From Diphasiastrum complanatum (lineage: Eukaryota; Streptophyta; Lycopodiopsida; Lycopodiales; Lycopodiaceae): a stretch of DNA of 64,000 nt. The stretch covers positions 38,806,141 through 38,870,140 of the forward strand of contig CM055095.1 in NCBI GenBank assembly GCA_029204225.1, given 5' to 3'. The translations under genes and the position numbers were made by a program. Of the stretch, positions 53,256-63,640 are shown in pieces. The notes under the pieces were generated by a model. It saw only the letters and a program-made list of their open reading frames with translations, did not search any database and was not told where the DNA came from. Every line of letters starts with the position of its first letter. Within the stretch, counting starts at the first letter, position 1.

Positions 53256-54334
53256 TATTAGATCTAGCTGAATCGTCCCCGTCCTGGCCATGGTCATCAG
53301 ACTCATGTGACTGTGATGCATGAGACTAAGACTGCGATACCTACGTGCAATGAAGATGTGTAAATTTTGTAAGTGATGTTGTTAGAGTGTCCGACCAAAT
53401 GAATGTAGTGAAGTCAAAATATATGTTGAAACCATAATACATACCGAGAATATCCATCCCAGTCAATTCTCACTCCTTGTCTCTCCAATAATTCGAGTAA
53501 TGATTGTATGTTGTTGGAATATGCATACTTGTATTCCTCTTTTGTGAGAGACCGCTTTACGACAAACTTCTGCATGAATCGACAAATTGGTGATTTAATT
53601 TAATTTAAACAAATCTACAAATAAAATATGAATTATGACAATATCAAATTCAACTTATAGGTGGGGAGACTTACGAAATGGGCATGAAAAGAACCTTGGC
53701 TACCACTACCCATGTGCAAGGGCCCTGTTGTCTCCATTTGCTTCTTGGATGCCTCTCTTTGTTGCTTGAAACGATCTGGATTTTCTCAAAATTCTTTCTT
53801 TGCAAACTTCCAATTGTTCTTGTGCATGTTGTATGGCCTAGATTTGCCAGCTGTCACTACATTTCGGATCTCCAATTTGTGGTGGCTCATCACGCCTTCC
53901 ATGCGTCGTTCCATCCAGATTCGGTCAAATTCCAAATTAGGGGAGGGGACTGAAAATTCTCTATACAACTGGTCAACGACACAATTATTTTCCTCATCAC
54001 TTTGTTTGCTCTAGTCCTTGAAAATGTCCATGTTGAAGACCACATGCATGAGTTGCCTCATGTGAGTGATGACATGACCACCGCGGTCATCCTCCACTAT
54101 GTGCTTCTCCGCATCTATGTCATAGGATGGCAAGACGTCAGCTGATGGAGAGATGACGAGAGGAGTGGGGGATTTGACTACAACGAGAGAGATTTGGGGA
54201 GGAGTTTGAAGGCGATCACGAGAAGAGTGGGGAGGGTATGAAGAGGAGAAGGTTGGGGAGGAGTTTGAGCAGGAGTGTAACCATGATCTAATTGCACATA
54301 TATGTATCTCAATGACCAAATTGTTTTTGTGCAT
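53256..54334 (-). pseudogene. Ptta/En/Spm-type plant transposase-related gene, decayed
   Basis: Exons on the minus strand give a Pro/Ser-rich N-terminus (54334-54011), then GVMSHHKLEIRNVV, NMHKNNWKFAKKEF, a stop, and DRFKQQREASKKQM with HMGSGSQGSFHAHF. The W...F/S..NR...K...H.GS.SF pattern matches Ptta/En/Spm transposase-related proteins. A GTAAGT donor (near 53677) and a TGCAG acceptor join it to KFVVKRSLTKEEYKYAY and RQGVRIDWDGYSR. Another donor leads to an acidic Ser/His tail (SHASQSHESDD, GQDGDD) ending at a stop near 53256. Such proteins accompany CACTA transposases; their exact role is not settled. Confidence 0.5.
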
Positions 54335-54440
54335 GCGGTTTGTGCTTCCCTTGGTGTTGATAGGGTCCTTGACAGAGGAGTTAAGGAGGGCAATCTACAA
54401 AATCAGTGGTTTGGTGAGGTACGGTGAATGTGCATATGAC

Positions 54441-55215
54441 TCATATCATTATTTCTGGAGATACCACTAGCATCCTTTGAGACGGCAAGACAAAGCTCCA
54501 TCGAGGCATGGTGTTTGATCCAAAAGCACTTTCCCACATCCATTCTCACCATTCAAATGCATCTCATTGTGTATTTGGTAGATGAGGTGGCCATTGCAGG
54601 TACATCATATACTTGCGTCAATGGCATATTCTTAGTCCATCTTAGACTATTGCTATTGTGGTAATTCCCATGTTCTCTCACTAACATTGATCCATTTTTT
54701 TAATTCAGGCACTCTCCATAGCTGTTGGATGTTTTTCTTGGAACGATTCATGAAAACATTGAAAGACTTTGTAAGACAAAGAGCAAGGTCTGAGGGTAGC
54801 ATGGTGGAAAAATGGCTAGTGCAGGAGTCCATCGTTTACATCACGAAGTTCCTTGTTCATAGCTATATTTCTATTCCTCGTCTTTGGGATAAGAAGAATG
54901 ATGAGCATGTTGGGGAGGTTCAACAAGGAAAAGGAGTGATCATAAGAATGAGTGAGTCCCTCAGGGAGAAGGTAAATAATTTTTTCATTCTTAATAACGA
55001 GGAAATACCAAAGTGGACTTTGCTATATGAAGAGGCCAAGTCTTGTAGACAAACCACTCGAGTCACTTTTAAAAGGGCATAGAAGACAACCATATCCACC
55101 TGACCTCGCCCTTCTACCCAAGGACATGATGCTTGATTGGCTGCGTGAGGCCCTCAACAGAGAGAGTGGGGGGATATGCGAGGGGGTGCGATTTACATGT
55201 AAGCTATGATGATCA
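54441..55215 (+). pseudogene. TNP2-type CACTA transposase, DUF4218 fragment
   Basis: Exon 54441-54599 reads WCLIQKHFPTSILTIQMHL and VYLVDEVAIAG. An intron with GT-AG borders (54600-54708) joins it to TLHSCWMFFLERFMKTLK, FVRQRARSEGSMVEKWLV and ESIVYITKFL. This matches the DUF4218 region found after the catalytic domain in plant TNP2-like transposases (relatives read HSRWMYPFERFMKTLK and RARPEGSIAE). The frame stops at 55082 and may continue shifted (PDLALLPKDMMLDWLREAL) to 55215. The catalytic N-terminal part is absent. Confidence 0.75.
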
Positions 55216-55219
55216 ACAT

Positions 55220-56040
55220 TCACATGTTAATTAAAACAAACGATACGTATTGCACATTGCTTATCCACTTTATCTTCTCGCTGGCTAACTTCACTGATAC
55301 CACTCCAAATCCTTTAACAAATAGTAACTGGCCATTGGCTTGTCCAACTTCATCAACATTCTGAATTTCCTTGAGTTCTGAAAACCACTCTTTCCTTAAA
55401 GTCATGTGCTTGGATGCACCACTTTCAATGTACCATGTATCCTTAGCTTCATCACTTGTCGTTAATGCTGTAATGAACAAGTTTGAACTCTCACCTATAT
55501 CATTTTCAAATTGATCATCATCGTATTGATGTTGATCAGCATAGTTGTCTTCATAATAATCATCATCAAATTGATGTTGATCAGCATAATTGTCTGTTTG
55601 CCATTTGCCTTTTCTTTGTTCTATCTCCTATTTCTTGAAGCATTCACGCTCCCAATGGCCAGGTTTGTTGCAGTATCTATAATTTCCAAGTTTATTTTGT
55701 CTTGACTAGCCGCGTCCTTGACCTCGACCTTGATTCCAATTGTCTTGATTTGGACTATCATTGACTTGCTCATGAAATTGTTGAAATGATCCTCGACTTG
55801 AGTTTCCTCCTCTCGATTGATACCTTCCCCGTCCAAATCTTCTACCTCATCCTCTAACTGCAAGAGCTTGATCATAGCCCCTATTACAATGATTCAAGTT
55901 CTCTTGATGTTGGTCTTCCTGCAAAAGCAATCCACCTAGTTCTTCATAGGTTGGAAGATTTTCTCTTATGGATATACTCCTCACAAACATCTGATGTGAC
56001 TCACTCAAACTATTCAATGTCAATTGCACGATCTCACGCT
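55220..56040 (-). pseudogene. Copia H gag end and protease fragment
   Basis: The minus strand reads the gag C-terminus (LTLNSLSESHQMFVRSIS, LPTYEELGGLLLQEDQ), an Arg/Gly-rich stretch and a CCHC knuckle (CNKPGHWERECFK). An Asp-rich repeat follows (ADQHQFDDD, ADQHQYDDD), then protease WYIESGASKHMTL. Glu replaces the catalytic Asp of DSG, as in copia F. Stops and frameshifts are present and integrase onward is missing. Confidence 0.8.
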
Positions 56041-56171
56041 ATCTGCTATTTGGAGGATGACTGATGGCGGTTTGAAGCATAAGCTTCGTCCGATAAATCG
56101 GTTCAATCTGAGCTCAAGTTGGAATCGTCACTTGAGTCAGAATCGTCGGATTCCAACAGTGGTATCAGAGC
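56041..56171 (+). mobile_element. LTR end and primer-binding site of a lost copia
   Basis: 56160-56171 is TGGTATCAGAGC on the plus strand, preceded by ATTCCAACAG, which looks like an LTR 3' end. No gag follows on the plus strand, so only this edge of a copia element remains. Confidence 0.5.
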
Positions 56172-56212
56172 AAACCCAAAGGTTCCAATAGTTTTTTGAA
56201 GTTCATTGTACA

Positions 56213-56540
56213 AGTGCCAGTTTTCAAAATGCAATAACTTTTTGAGCTTTTGTGATCTATCCTCACCTTTTAAATATGTGATAGAGAAAGATTAAGATAA
56301 TCTTCAGTGAAACAAGTCAAATATTATGTCTAGAGATGCGGAGAAATTTCTCAAGTTATGCAAGAAAATTGGTGTAAGTGCCAATCTCCGAAATGTAAGA
56401 ACTTTTTCAGCTTTTTTGATCTATCTTCATCGTTTGGATATGTGATAGAGCAAGATTAGAAAAATATTTAGTGAAGAGATCGAGGTCAGATTTTATGTCT
56501 GGAGATGTGGAGACAAGTTATGCAAGAAAACTGGCAAAAA
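56213..56540 (+). repeat. Two tandem copies of a 164-bp unit
   Basis: AGTGCCAGTTTTCAAAATG at 56213 and AGTGCCAATCTCCGAAATG at 56377 start two copies that share TTGATCTATCYTCA, ATATGTGATAGAG, AAGATTA, GTGAA, TTATGTCTRGAGATG and TTATGCAAGAAAA. They lie in what would be the leader of the lost copia. Confidence 0.8.
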
Positions 56541-57108
56541 GTTGTCACTAATAGTAAAACGCGAAATCTTTTGAAACTGGTTAAAATCCTAAAAAAGAGC
56601 AACTTTTTCAATTTTTTAGCTTTTGCCCAAAACATGTTTTTTTAACGAATTTATTTTTGAAAATCACACAAAATAAAAAAATATATGCATTTTGTTCAGA
56701 AAAATCAATACACCATATCCAAAAAAATAAATTTTTCTAATACAACCTTAAAAATTAAAAATGTCACAATACATAAACATATATGGTGTTCTAATAGTCT
56801 AAATTGACTTTGATGAAAATAATTTGCAAAATACATTTGAAGCCAATGCTCGAATATTATCAAGACTCTTCTTAGCTAAAGAAGTTGATGATCCATCTTT
56901 CTCATTAGAGTCTATCGGCAAATCCGCATCCAATTAACATCCAATGTTGAGAGAAAATTGTATATTGTGGCTTTGCTACGGTGAAGCTGAGTCAAAGATG
57001 ATGTTGTGCACGTAACCTAAGATATTCTTGCAAACGTGAACATATCATCTTCATTTCAAGGATTATTCGTGAAACATTCTTGTTCTTCAGATGTTCGTTA
57101 AGACGAAA
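56541..57108. other. A+T-rich DNA, no gene seen
   Basis: Mostly A+T-rich with long A and T runs around 56590-56760. No motif is recognised on either strand. Confidence 0.45.
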
Positions 57109-57210
57109 AGATATTTCTTTGTATGATTCTTCCTTTAGATATTTCTTCGTTTGATTCTTCTTTTAGATATTTCTTCGTCTGAATTTTTCTTTAGATATTT
57201 CTTTGTCTTA
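57109..57210 (+). repeat. Four copies of a 28-bp tandem repeat
   Basis: AGATATTTCTTYGT recurs at 57109, 57137, 57165 and 57193, exactly 28 bases apart, with TTCTTCNTTT spacers. Confidence 0.9.
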
Positions 57211-57469
57211 GAGAATATGTGTCTTTCTGTTTCTTTAATTGAATAGGTTGTTTTTAGTTTATCTTTAAATTGTTGATAAAGACTAGAATCAAACTTCAAA
57301 ACATCTTAAAATTTCAAAGATCTAGATTCAGCATCACATATAGAAACATCACCATGACAAAGGCACGAATGAATATTCATGAACGATTCAATTTTTCCTG
57401 TAATTTTTGAGAAAACTCCAAGTTTTGTTGAGCCTCAATCAACAATAAGTCTTCTTTTGATTTCGTGTA

Positions 57470-58775
57470 TCAGCCAACTGGTAAGTTGTCAAATTCTTCT
57501 AGCTTAACCGAGAGCAATGTTCCATCGAACAGCTCATGGATTAGCTTTGTATTTTCATTTGAATCACTACAGAGGGTGATTTCTTTACAGTAACGAGCTG
57601 AAAATATAATAAAAGAGCTTCTAACATAAAGATTTTGAACGAAAAATAATGTCTTTGCCGCGAAAGTTCCGAACTGCCAAAAAGAATATGTACAGAATTG
57701 CTTGTAACAGAATGACTTTCTTCTGTCTTGCAGATTATGTTGAATCTCCGCAAAATAATCTGCAAGATTCTGCTCCCAATCTACATAAATACTGAAGAGT
57801 TTAGGATAGGCCATATTTACATTTATCAGCAACCCTACATCATCAAATGCGTCTAAATCCGCAACAACTTGAGGTTTGTACAGTTGAAACTGCAACTTTC
57901 GCTTCCAAAACTGTCGCTTATTGTCTTTGTTCCTAAAAAACTGGAATTCTTTGATTCGAATATATTCAAGAGCTATGTATAACTCTACTGATCCAAAAGG
58001 TATGACATGAAATTTCCCCTGGATTATGCCCCAACAGAGACATCCTTTCTACTCGATAGAGAGTTGAGCCCATAACCAGAGAAAATCGTCCTTGTCCCAA
58101 GGTTGCTTCCACTCGTCGAAGGCGATGCCTACTACGCTTGGTAGCATAATGTAATCCATACTTCAATATTAAATGCATGTGGACACCATTTCCAGAAGCG
58201 ATCAACAAATGTACGGAATCTGTCAGCACATACCTTCGACTGATTACGACGTGTTCGCTTTAGTTGTGTAGATGCAGTTGCCAAATCCTGAGTTTGCAAC
58301 TCAACAGCCAGCTTATGATCTTCCAATTGTTGCTTGATATCTGACAGCTCCTGTGCGAGCTTGTCAATCTTCCCGACTACCTCCAAATATTCAGGATGGT
58401 CTGAGGCTCCGGAGTAGGCAGGCACAACTTGAAGTTGTTGTGTGAGGTCATCAATACGGAGCAGGGCCTGAAGGTATTCTTCGTGTGAATCGGGCCCACT
58501 GCAAGATAGGGTGGCTTCACTCGAGAGCTCCTTCAGCTCAGCCAAATCCTACTCGACAAGTGCCTTTGCATCCTTGAGCGGTTGCAAGAACTCGACTCAA
58601 AAATTTTCGAGCATCTGGCCTTGGAACTGGTTCAGCTTTGTGAGGTCGACTGTGATTGACCCTGCATTGGTGCTCAAAGAAAGAGCAGCTTCTATCTTTA
58701 TTCACGTCATTCGCTCCTCTTGTAAATATTTCTGGAGAGCGACGTTGTGTTGATTTGCAGCCAAAAGTTGTTTTT
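57470..58775 (-). CDS. Unknown coiled-coil reading frame downstream of gypsy L2 gag
   Basis: Read on the minus strand after the gag linker. From about 58775 it gives NSLKKQLLAANQHN. The frame 58545-58132 gives MAELKELSSEATLS and long heptad-like helices (LQALLRIDDLTQQLQ, VVGKIDKLAQELSDIKQQLE, VELQTQDLATASTQLKR), then DRFRTFVDRFWKWCP. A frameshift near 58130 leads to RVEATLGQGRFSLVMG. 57895-57470 gives QVVADLDAFDDVGLLI, VDWEQNLADYFAEIQHN and LIHELFDGTLLSVKLEEF. I recognise no family. It has no counterpart in the sister copy L1, which goes from the same linker to zinc knuckles and protease. Stops between the pieces suggest decay. Confidence 0.45.
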
Positions 58776-59549
58776 TCAAAGAATTACTCTTTCAAAGCTT
58801 TTCAACTTTAGAAGTTGACGACTTATCTTCCAAAACTTTTGTGTCATCCTTTCGTTTAGTTCGTCGTTTATTCTTTCTCTCTCCTTTGTCAGCTTCTGAT
58901 TCTGATGAATCGTTGCTTTCAGATTTCGAGCTTGAAGAACTAGTACTTGAATTAGAATCAGAATCATCATTGTTGTCACTAGAATCAGTCTTCGACTTTC
59001 GAGATTTCTTAGTCGATCATCACTTTCGTGCTAGTTTTGAGGTCTCAAAATTTTTGGCACTAGCTATTATTTCTGCTAAGGAGGCCATGTCCCCTTGTCT
59101 GCAATACCGATCAATCTTTTGGTGGTAAACCAGCCAAAAATCGATCGATCTGCATATCCATGAGATATACACCAGTTAGTTTTCCTATGAGATTTTTAAC
59201 CTTACGTGTATATTTGCGAAGGGATTCTTTATTCTTCTTCTAAACATTGTTCAGACGTCCAAGTTTTTAGATTTGTAACCGATCTCTCTGAACTGGTTCA
59301 GAAACGCATCTTTCAGCAAGTACCAGGTTCCTACACGGCCTGGTTCAACTTGGCTGTACCAGATGCATGCCTGCTTTCCTAGCAGACCAGGAAAATTCGT
59401 AGTTTGTCTACATCAGTTCCCTGGTTATTCGCATTAGCGATTGACTCGAATTGTGAGACATAGCTATCTGCATCATCGGAAAAAGTTCCTTTAAAATAAT
59501 TGTATTTAATTTTAGAGATAGAAGTGAAACATGCAGCAGGACCTTCCAT
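58776..59549 (-). pseudogene. Gypsy L2 gag, broken
   Basis: It starts at ATG (59549, MEGPAACFTS), where sister L1 has GTG. Scattered frames read KIKYNYFKG, the gag fold, then an acidic/Ser-rich linker (SSTSSSSSKS, SSTSKVEKL). Several stops and frameshifts are present. It lies 190 bases from a PBS and an LTR in the same orientation. Confidence 0.75.
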
Positions 59550-59739
59550 ACCAAAGCTAATTAGGAGTTCAAGTAACTGGGCAATGATTTTGTCTAGATT
59601 TCTTCGACTAGTACTCTCACTTTGTCTTCGTAAAAATTACTCTCTAAGCTTCCAGTATCGTTCTAATCTGGATTCTCTATCTGATATTCACAGGAGATGG
59701 AGATGGATGTGTCAGATTTCTTATAACTTTCCTAAACTA

Positions 59740-59757
59740 TCCTTGGCAACACCGCCA
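59740..59757 (-). promoter_or_regulatory. Gypsy L2 primer-binding site
   Basis: The minus strand reads TGGCGGTGTTGCCAAGGA, a variant of the TGGCGCTGTTGC type seen in L1 at 63159-63176, five bases from the LTR. Confidence 0.7.
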
Positions 59758-59762
59758 GAAAT

Positions 59763-60747
59763 TGGTATATGTCGTACTATACCAACAAGATTAATATAGA
59801 TTTTATAGTAGATAATGTTGTTCCCATAGAAGACAATGTTAGAACGTTATGTTTTTTGTACAATTTATGACAAGTGGTTTTGAGTGTTATTCTGGTTGTC
59901 GACAGACATTAAAAAGTAACCAATATTACTTATGTTTGGGATGGATAATGTTAATAAATTCAGAACAACAATCTGGCCTCTATCGAATTGAAGGAAGCGC
60001 GTTCTACAGATGAGATGTTATTAGAGTAGTACAACAGTACTACACTCTGGCTGATTAAGTTGTCAAAAGAGAATCAAGAATTGTTCGATGTATTCGCGAC
60101 TGTGCAGACAATTAATTATTCGCGTTCGCGAACTATTCGTTTTTTAGACAAAAGTCCTCAACAACTAAAGCCCAACTTAATGGTTAAAGAACACGGAGAG
60201 TTTTAGAACACGTTAGAAACTTATGTCAATGCCAATCAGGAAAACCGATCAAAGACTCAATTCTTCAGACAGGGACTGTCATCTCATATGTATACATATA
60301 GCTTTATTCAATGATCGTGCTAGACTGTACCAAAGATAGTCGTTATTCGAGTGTCAAAAAGAAAGTATTCGCGATAAACGAATAAGATGGTTTTAAGATA
60401 GTTCTTTAGAGCATGCTTTATGAAAAAATAGCAAACGACTGTAATGCACTAGAGCGTCTGTCTGATCAGAGAGTAATTCATGAAATGCGTTAGAGATTGT
60501 TAGCAGATTCAAGATCACTCACACTCAGCAGTGCGGAGAACAGAGATAAGAGAGTAACTCACAGAACTCTATTCACTTCTTCAATCTCTTACATAAGCAT
60601 AAACTCTTCTCTCTCGATGATCGAGACTGAAGTGTAAGATCTATATATGTTCTACGGGTCGAACAAACACACCTCTTAAACAATAGGTGCGTCGCTCCCG
60701 TGAAAGGGTCTAGTTCTGCTGGCTTACCTCGATTATTGGTCTCACCA
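59763..60747 (-). repeat. Gypsy L2 5' LTR
   Basis: 985 bp. In plus reading it begins TGGTATATGTCG and ends CTCACCA, giving TGGT...ACCA ends. A TATA box (ACATATATAG, minus) is at about 60641-60650. The left 290 bases match the L1 LTR from 63182. The right end abuts the protease frame of L1, showing that L2 inserted there. Confidence 0.75.
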
Positions 60748-62969
60748 GTCTAAAATATCAGCTCTCTGGATTTCCAAGAAACACTTGCGTTTGATTGATA
60801 AAGCCAGAGCCGTCCAATCAGCACAGAATAAGATGACAAACCGAGTGGTTTGATAACAATGAAACTCATTGTAAAAGGCTTGAACAGTGATATCATTCAA
60901 TTTTCCAACAGGTTTTTGTCGCGTCGAATCAGGTAACTTGATGTTTTGCTATGTCGGTTGAATGTCAGTCAGCCCCAAAGCATGAGCTGTGTCTTCTATT
61001 ATTATGTTTACACTGGAACCAGAACCAATTGGCACTTTTTCGATCAAGCATCCCGCAATGGTAACATCAATTTCAGGTGCACCAAGATCACCTAAATCAA
61101 TAGACAAAACACCAGCATCTGGCAAAGAAACTTTTTTCTTCTTTTTAGGGACAGAAAGACCTTTTAGTTGCTTTCTATAATAAGTGTTATCTGCCAAAAG
61201 CTGTTCAAAAGTGATGTTTGGATGAAGAGATCCAATATCAGTCACGATGTCATAGTCCTTCATCTTTGATTTTGTGATTGGCTTGTCGAAAATAGCACTA
61301 GACAATTTAGTCTTCCCGATTTCTTCGTCCCCTTTCTCGAAAGTGACCACCTTTTCTGCAGCAGCTGACTGAAGTTCAGTGTTGATAATCTCCTTCGCTT
61401 CTGCTAAGATATCTTTTGCAAACAACTTTGCAGCATCGGGGTCATAATCAAGATCATCTTTAAAATCTTCTTTAGTCGTAGACTTGTTCGTTGACTTTCT
61501 AGAAGATTTCTTCTTCGAGGATTTTCTACACCACGTCGAAGGTTTCTGTTCAGGTTTCAAGGAGCCTTTGCTTCTCATTGTGACTTTGAAAATCTTCTCC
61601 ACGTCACTTGGCTAGGACTGGTCTTCTATCTTCGCCAATTTTCTTGCAATAACGTCAATTCTCTACACAACAGCATCAGTCGGAGCTTTCGCTTTCGTGT
61701 CTGCAGCAGTTGGTGTTGCAACATACTGATATTTGGGTCGCGACTTCTGCGGCTGAGGGCAGTCAGGATACTTGGGCTATCTACAATTCGAGCATAACGG
61801 TACATAACAAATCGGCTTTCATGGTTGAGGACAGTCAGGAGAAAAATGTCTTCTCTCTTCACAGTTGTAACAGTTGCCCAAAACTGGTATAGTTGCAGTT
61901 TGAAACTTCGTTGGTCCAACAAATTCAGGAGGATTATGCCTTCTTAGTGCGAACTTGGGTCTGCCCTGCTGGGCTGATGCTGCAGTACCCAAAACATAGT
62001 TAGTAGTCGCATCATTCTGAAAAATAAAAAGTACCTCTGGGGCAGGATCTTCAATATATTTGACATTCATAGTGGTGCAGTCTTCCTTAGTGTGTCTAGA
62101 AGTTTCACATTTCGTACACCACATTCCTGAGTTGGAAGAAAACGCTTTTGGTCTTTTGTCTGCAACTTCAGAGATCTACATTTTAAGTCATTAAATTTTT
62201 TATTAAGATTAGCCACATTACTCTTCCAAAGCTTTTCAGCTTTAGAAGTTGACGACTTATTCTCAACAACTTTCGTGTTCTCCTTTCGTTTAGTTTGTTG
62301 TTTATTTTTTTTCTCCTTTATCAGATCTGATTTTGATGAATTGCTGCTTTCAGATTTCGAGCTTGAAGAACTGGTACTTGAGTCAGAATCTGAATCATCA
62401 TTGCTATCACTGGAATCAGTTTTAGACTTTCGAGATCTTTTAGTTGAGTGTCTCTTTTGTGCTAGTTTCGAGGTCTCAAAATTTTCTACACTAGCTATTA
62501 CTACTGCTAAGGAGGTCATGTCCCCTTGTCTGCAATACCGATCAATCTTTGGTGGTAAACTAGCCAAAAACCATTCGATCTACATATCAACGGGATATTC
62601 ATCGGTTAGTTTTCCTATACGATTTTTAACCTTTCGTGTATATTTGCGAAGAGATTCTTTACTCTTCTTCTGAACACTGTTCGAACATTCGAGAATTCTA
62701 GATTTGTAACCGATTTCTCTGAACTGGTTCAGAAATGCATCTTTCAGCAGGTACCAAGTTCCTACACAGCCTAGTTCAACCTGACTGTACCATATGCTCG
62801 CCTGCTTTCTTAGCAGACTAAGGAAAATTTGTAGTTTATGTACGTCAGTTCTTTCGTTATTTGCATTAGGTAGTGAGACATAGCTATCTACATCATCGAA
62901 AGAAGTCCCTTTAAAATAATCGTACTTAATTTTTGAGGTAGAAGTGAAACGTGTGGCAGGACTCTCCAC
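60748..62969 (-). pseudogene. Gypsy L1 gag, zinc knuckles and protease
   Basis: Gag at 62969-62580 has KIKYDYFKGTSFDDVD, LQIFLSLLRKQASIWYSQ and KDAFLNQFREIGYKS. It starts with GTG where L2 has ATG. An in-frame TAG at 62582 splits it from 62567-62067, which has an acidic/Ser linker; L2 has CAG (Gln) there. Zinc motifs are WCTKCETSRHTKEDC and CYNCEERRHFSPDC (62124-61819). Protease is at 61602-60949: IDVTIAGCLIEKVPIGSG, with Gly in place of the catalytic Asp, and SVNIIIEDTAHALGL. A shifted end carries SYSVLIGRLWLYQS and SWKSRELIF, after which the L2 LTR begins. RT onward is lost. Confidence 0.85.
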
Positions 62970-63158
62970 ACCGAAGCTAATTAGGAGTTCAAGTAATTGG
63001 GCAGTGATTTCATCTAGATTTCTTCGACTAGTACTCTCACTCTATCTTCGTAAAATTCCTCTCTAAGCTTATGATATCATTCTAATCGGGATTCTCTATC
63101 TGACATACACTAGATATGGAGATGGATGTGTCAGATTTCTTATAACTTTCCTAAACTA

Positions 63159-63176
63159 TCCCCAGCAACAGCGCCA
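63159..63176 (-). promoter_or_regulatory. Gypsy L1 primer-binding site
   Basis: The minus strand reads TGGCGCTGTTGCTGGGGA, the PBS type of Athila/Tat-like gypsy elements, about 190 bases before gag. Confidence 0.75.
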
Positions 63177-63181
63177 AAAAT

Positions 63182-63640
63182 TGGTATATGTCATACTATA
63201 CCAACAAGGTTAATATAAATTTTGTAGTAAATAGTATCGTTCCCACAGAGGACAGCGTTAGAAAGTTATGTTTTTAGTACAATTTATGATAAGTGATTTC
63301 GAGTGTTATTTTGGTTGTCGATAGACATTAAAAAGTAACCAGTATTACTTGTGTTTGGGAAATGTAATGTTAATAATTGCAGAACAACAATCTGGCTTCT
63401 ATCAAATCAAATGCAACGTGTTCTACAGATGAGATGGTATCAGAGTAGTACAACAATGCTACACTCTGGCTGATTAAGGTGTAAGTTAATCGTCTATTAC
63501 CAGAAAGAGCAACAAGAAAGATCAGACAGAATGAAGAATAAGCATAGCAATATTGACAGATCTAAAATGCAAAACAAATGAACTGTGTCAGATTAAGTAT
63601 ATCAAGTATACAAGTCAATAATGCGATAGAGCACAAGATT
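63182..63640 (-). repeat. Gypsy L1 5' LTR, partial
   Basis: It matches the L2 LTR from its PBS-side end (TGGTATATGTC) for about 290 bases, to CTGGCTGATTAAG near 63475. After that the two diverge. The rest to about 63640 may still be LTR, but its start lies beyond or was replaced by the copia fragment that follows. Confidence 0.6.

Larger units (their letters stand above)
52149..55215. mobile_element. Decayed CACTA (En/Spm)-like DNA transposon
   Basis: Evidence is a TNP2-type fragment on the plus strand (54441-55215), a Ptta/En/Spm-type transposase-related gene on the minus strand (53256-54334) and subterminal-like repeats at the left. The left end is placed at CACTATATTTGTC (52149), a possible CACTA terminus; no matching TAGTG end is seen because a copia fragment begins at about 55220. 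The two genes point away from each other, which is unusual. Confidence 0.5.

Noticed and set aside
53678-54014. Plus-strand Cys/Phe-rich frames of 91-100 codons
   Set aside because: They are antisense to the Ptta-like exons, which have splice sites and family motifs.
58841-59128. Ser/Leu/Glu-rich plus-strand frame (also at 62275-62673)
   Set aside because: Both are antisense to the acidic/Ser linker of gypsy L gag.
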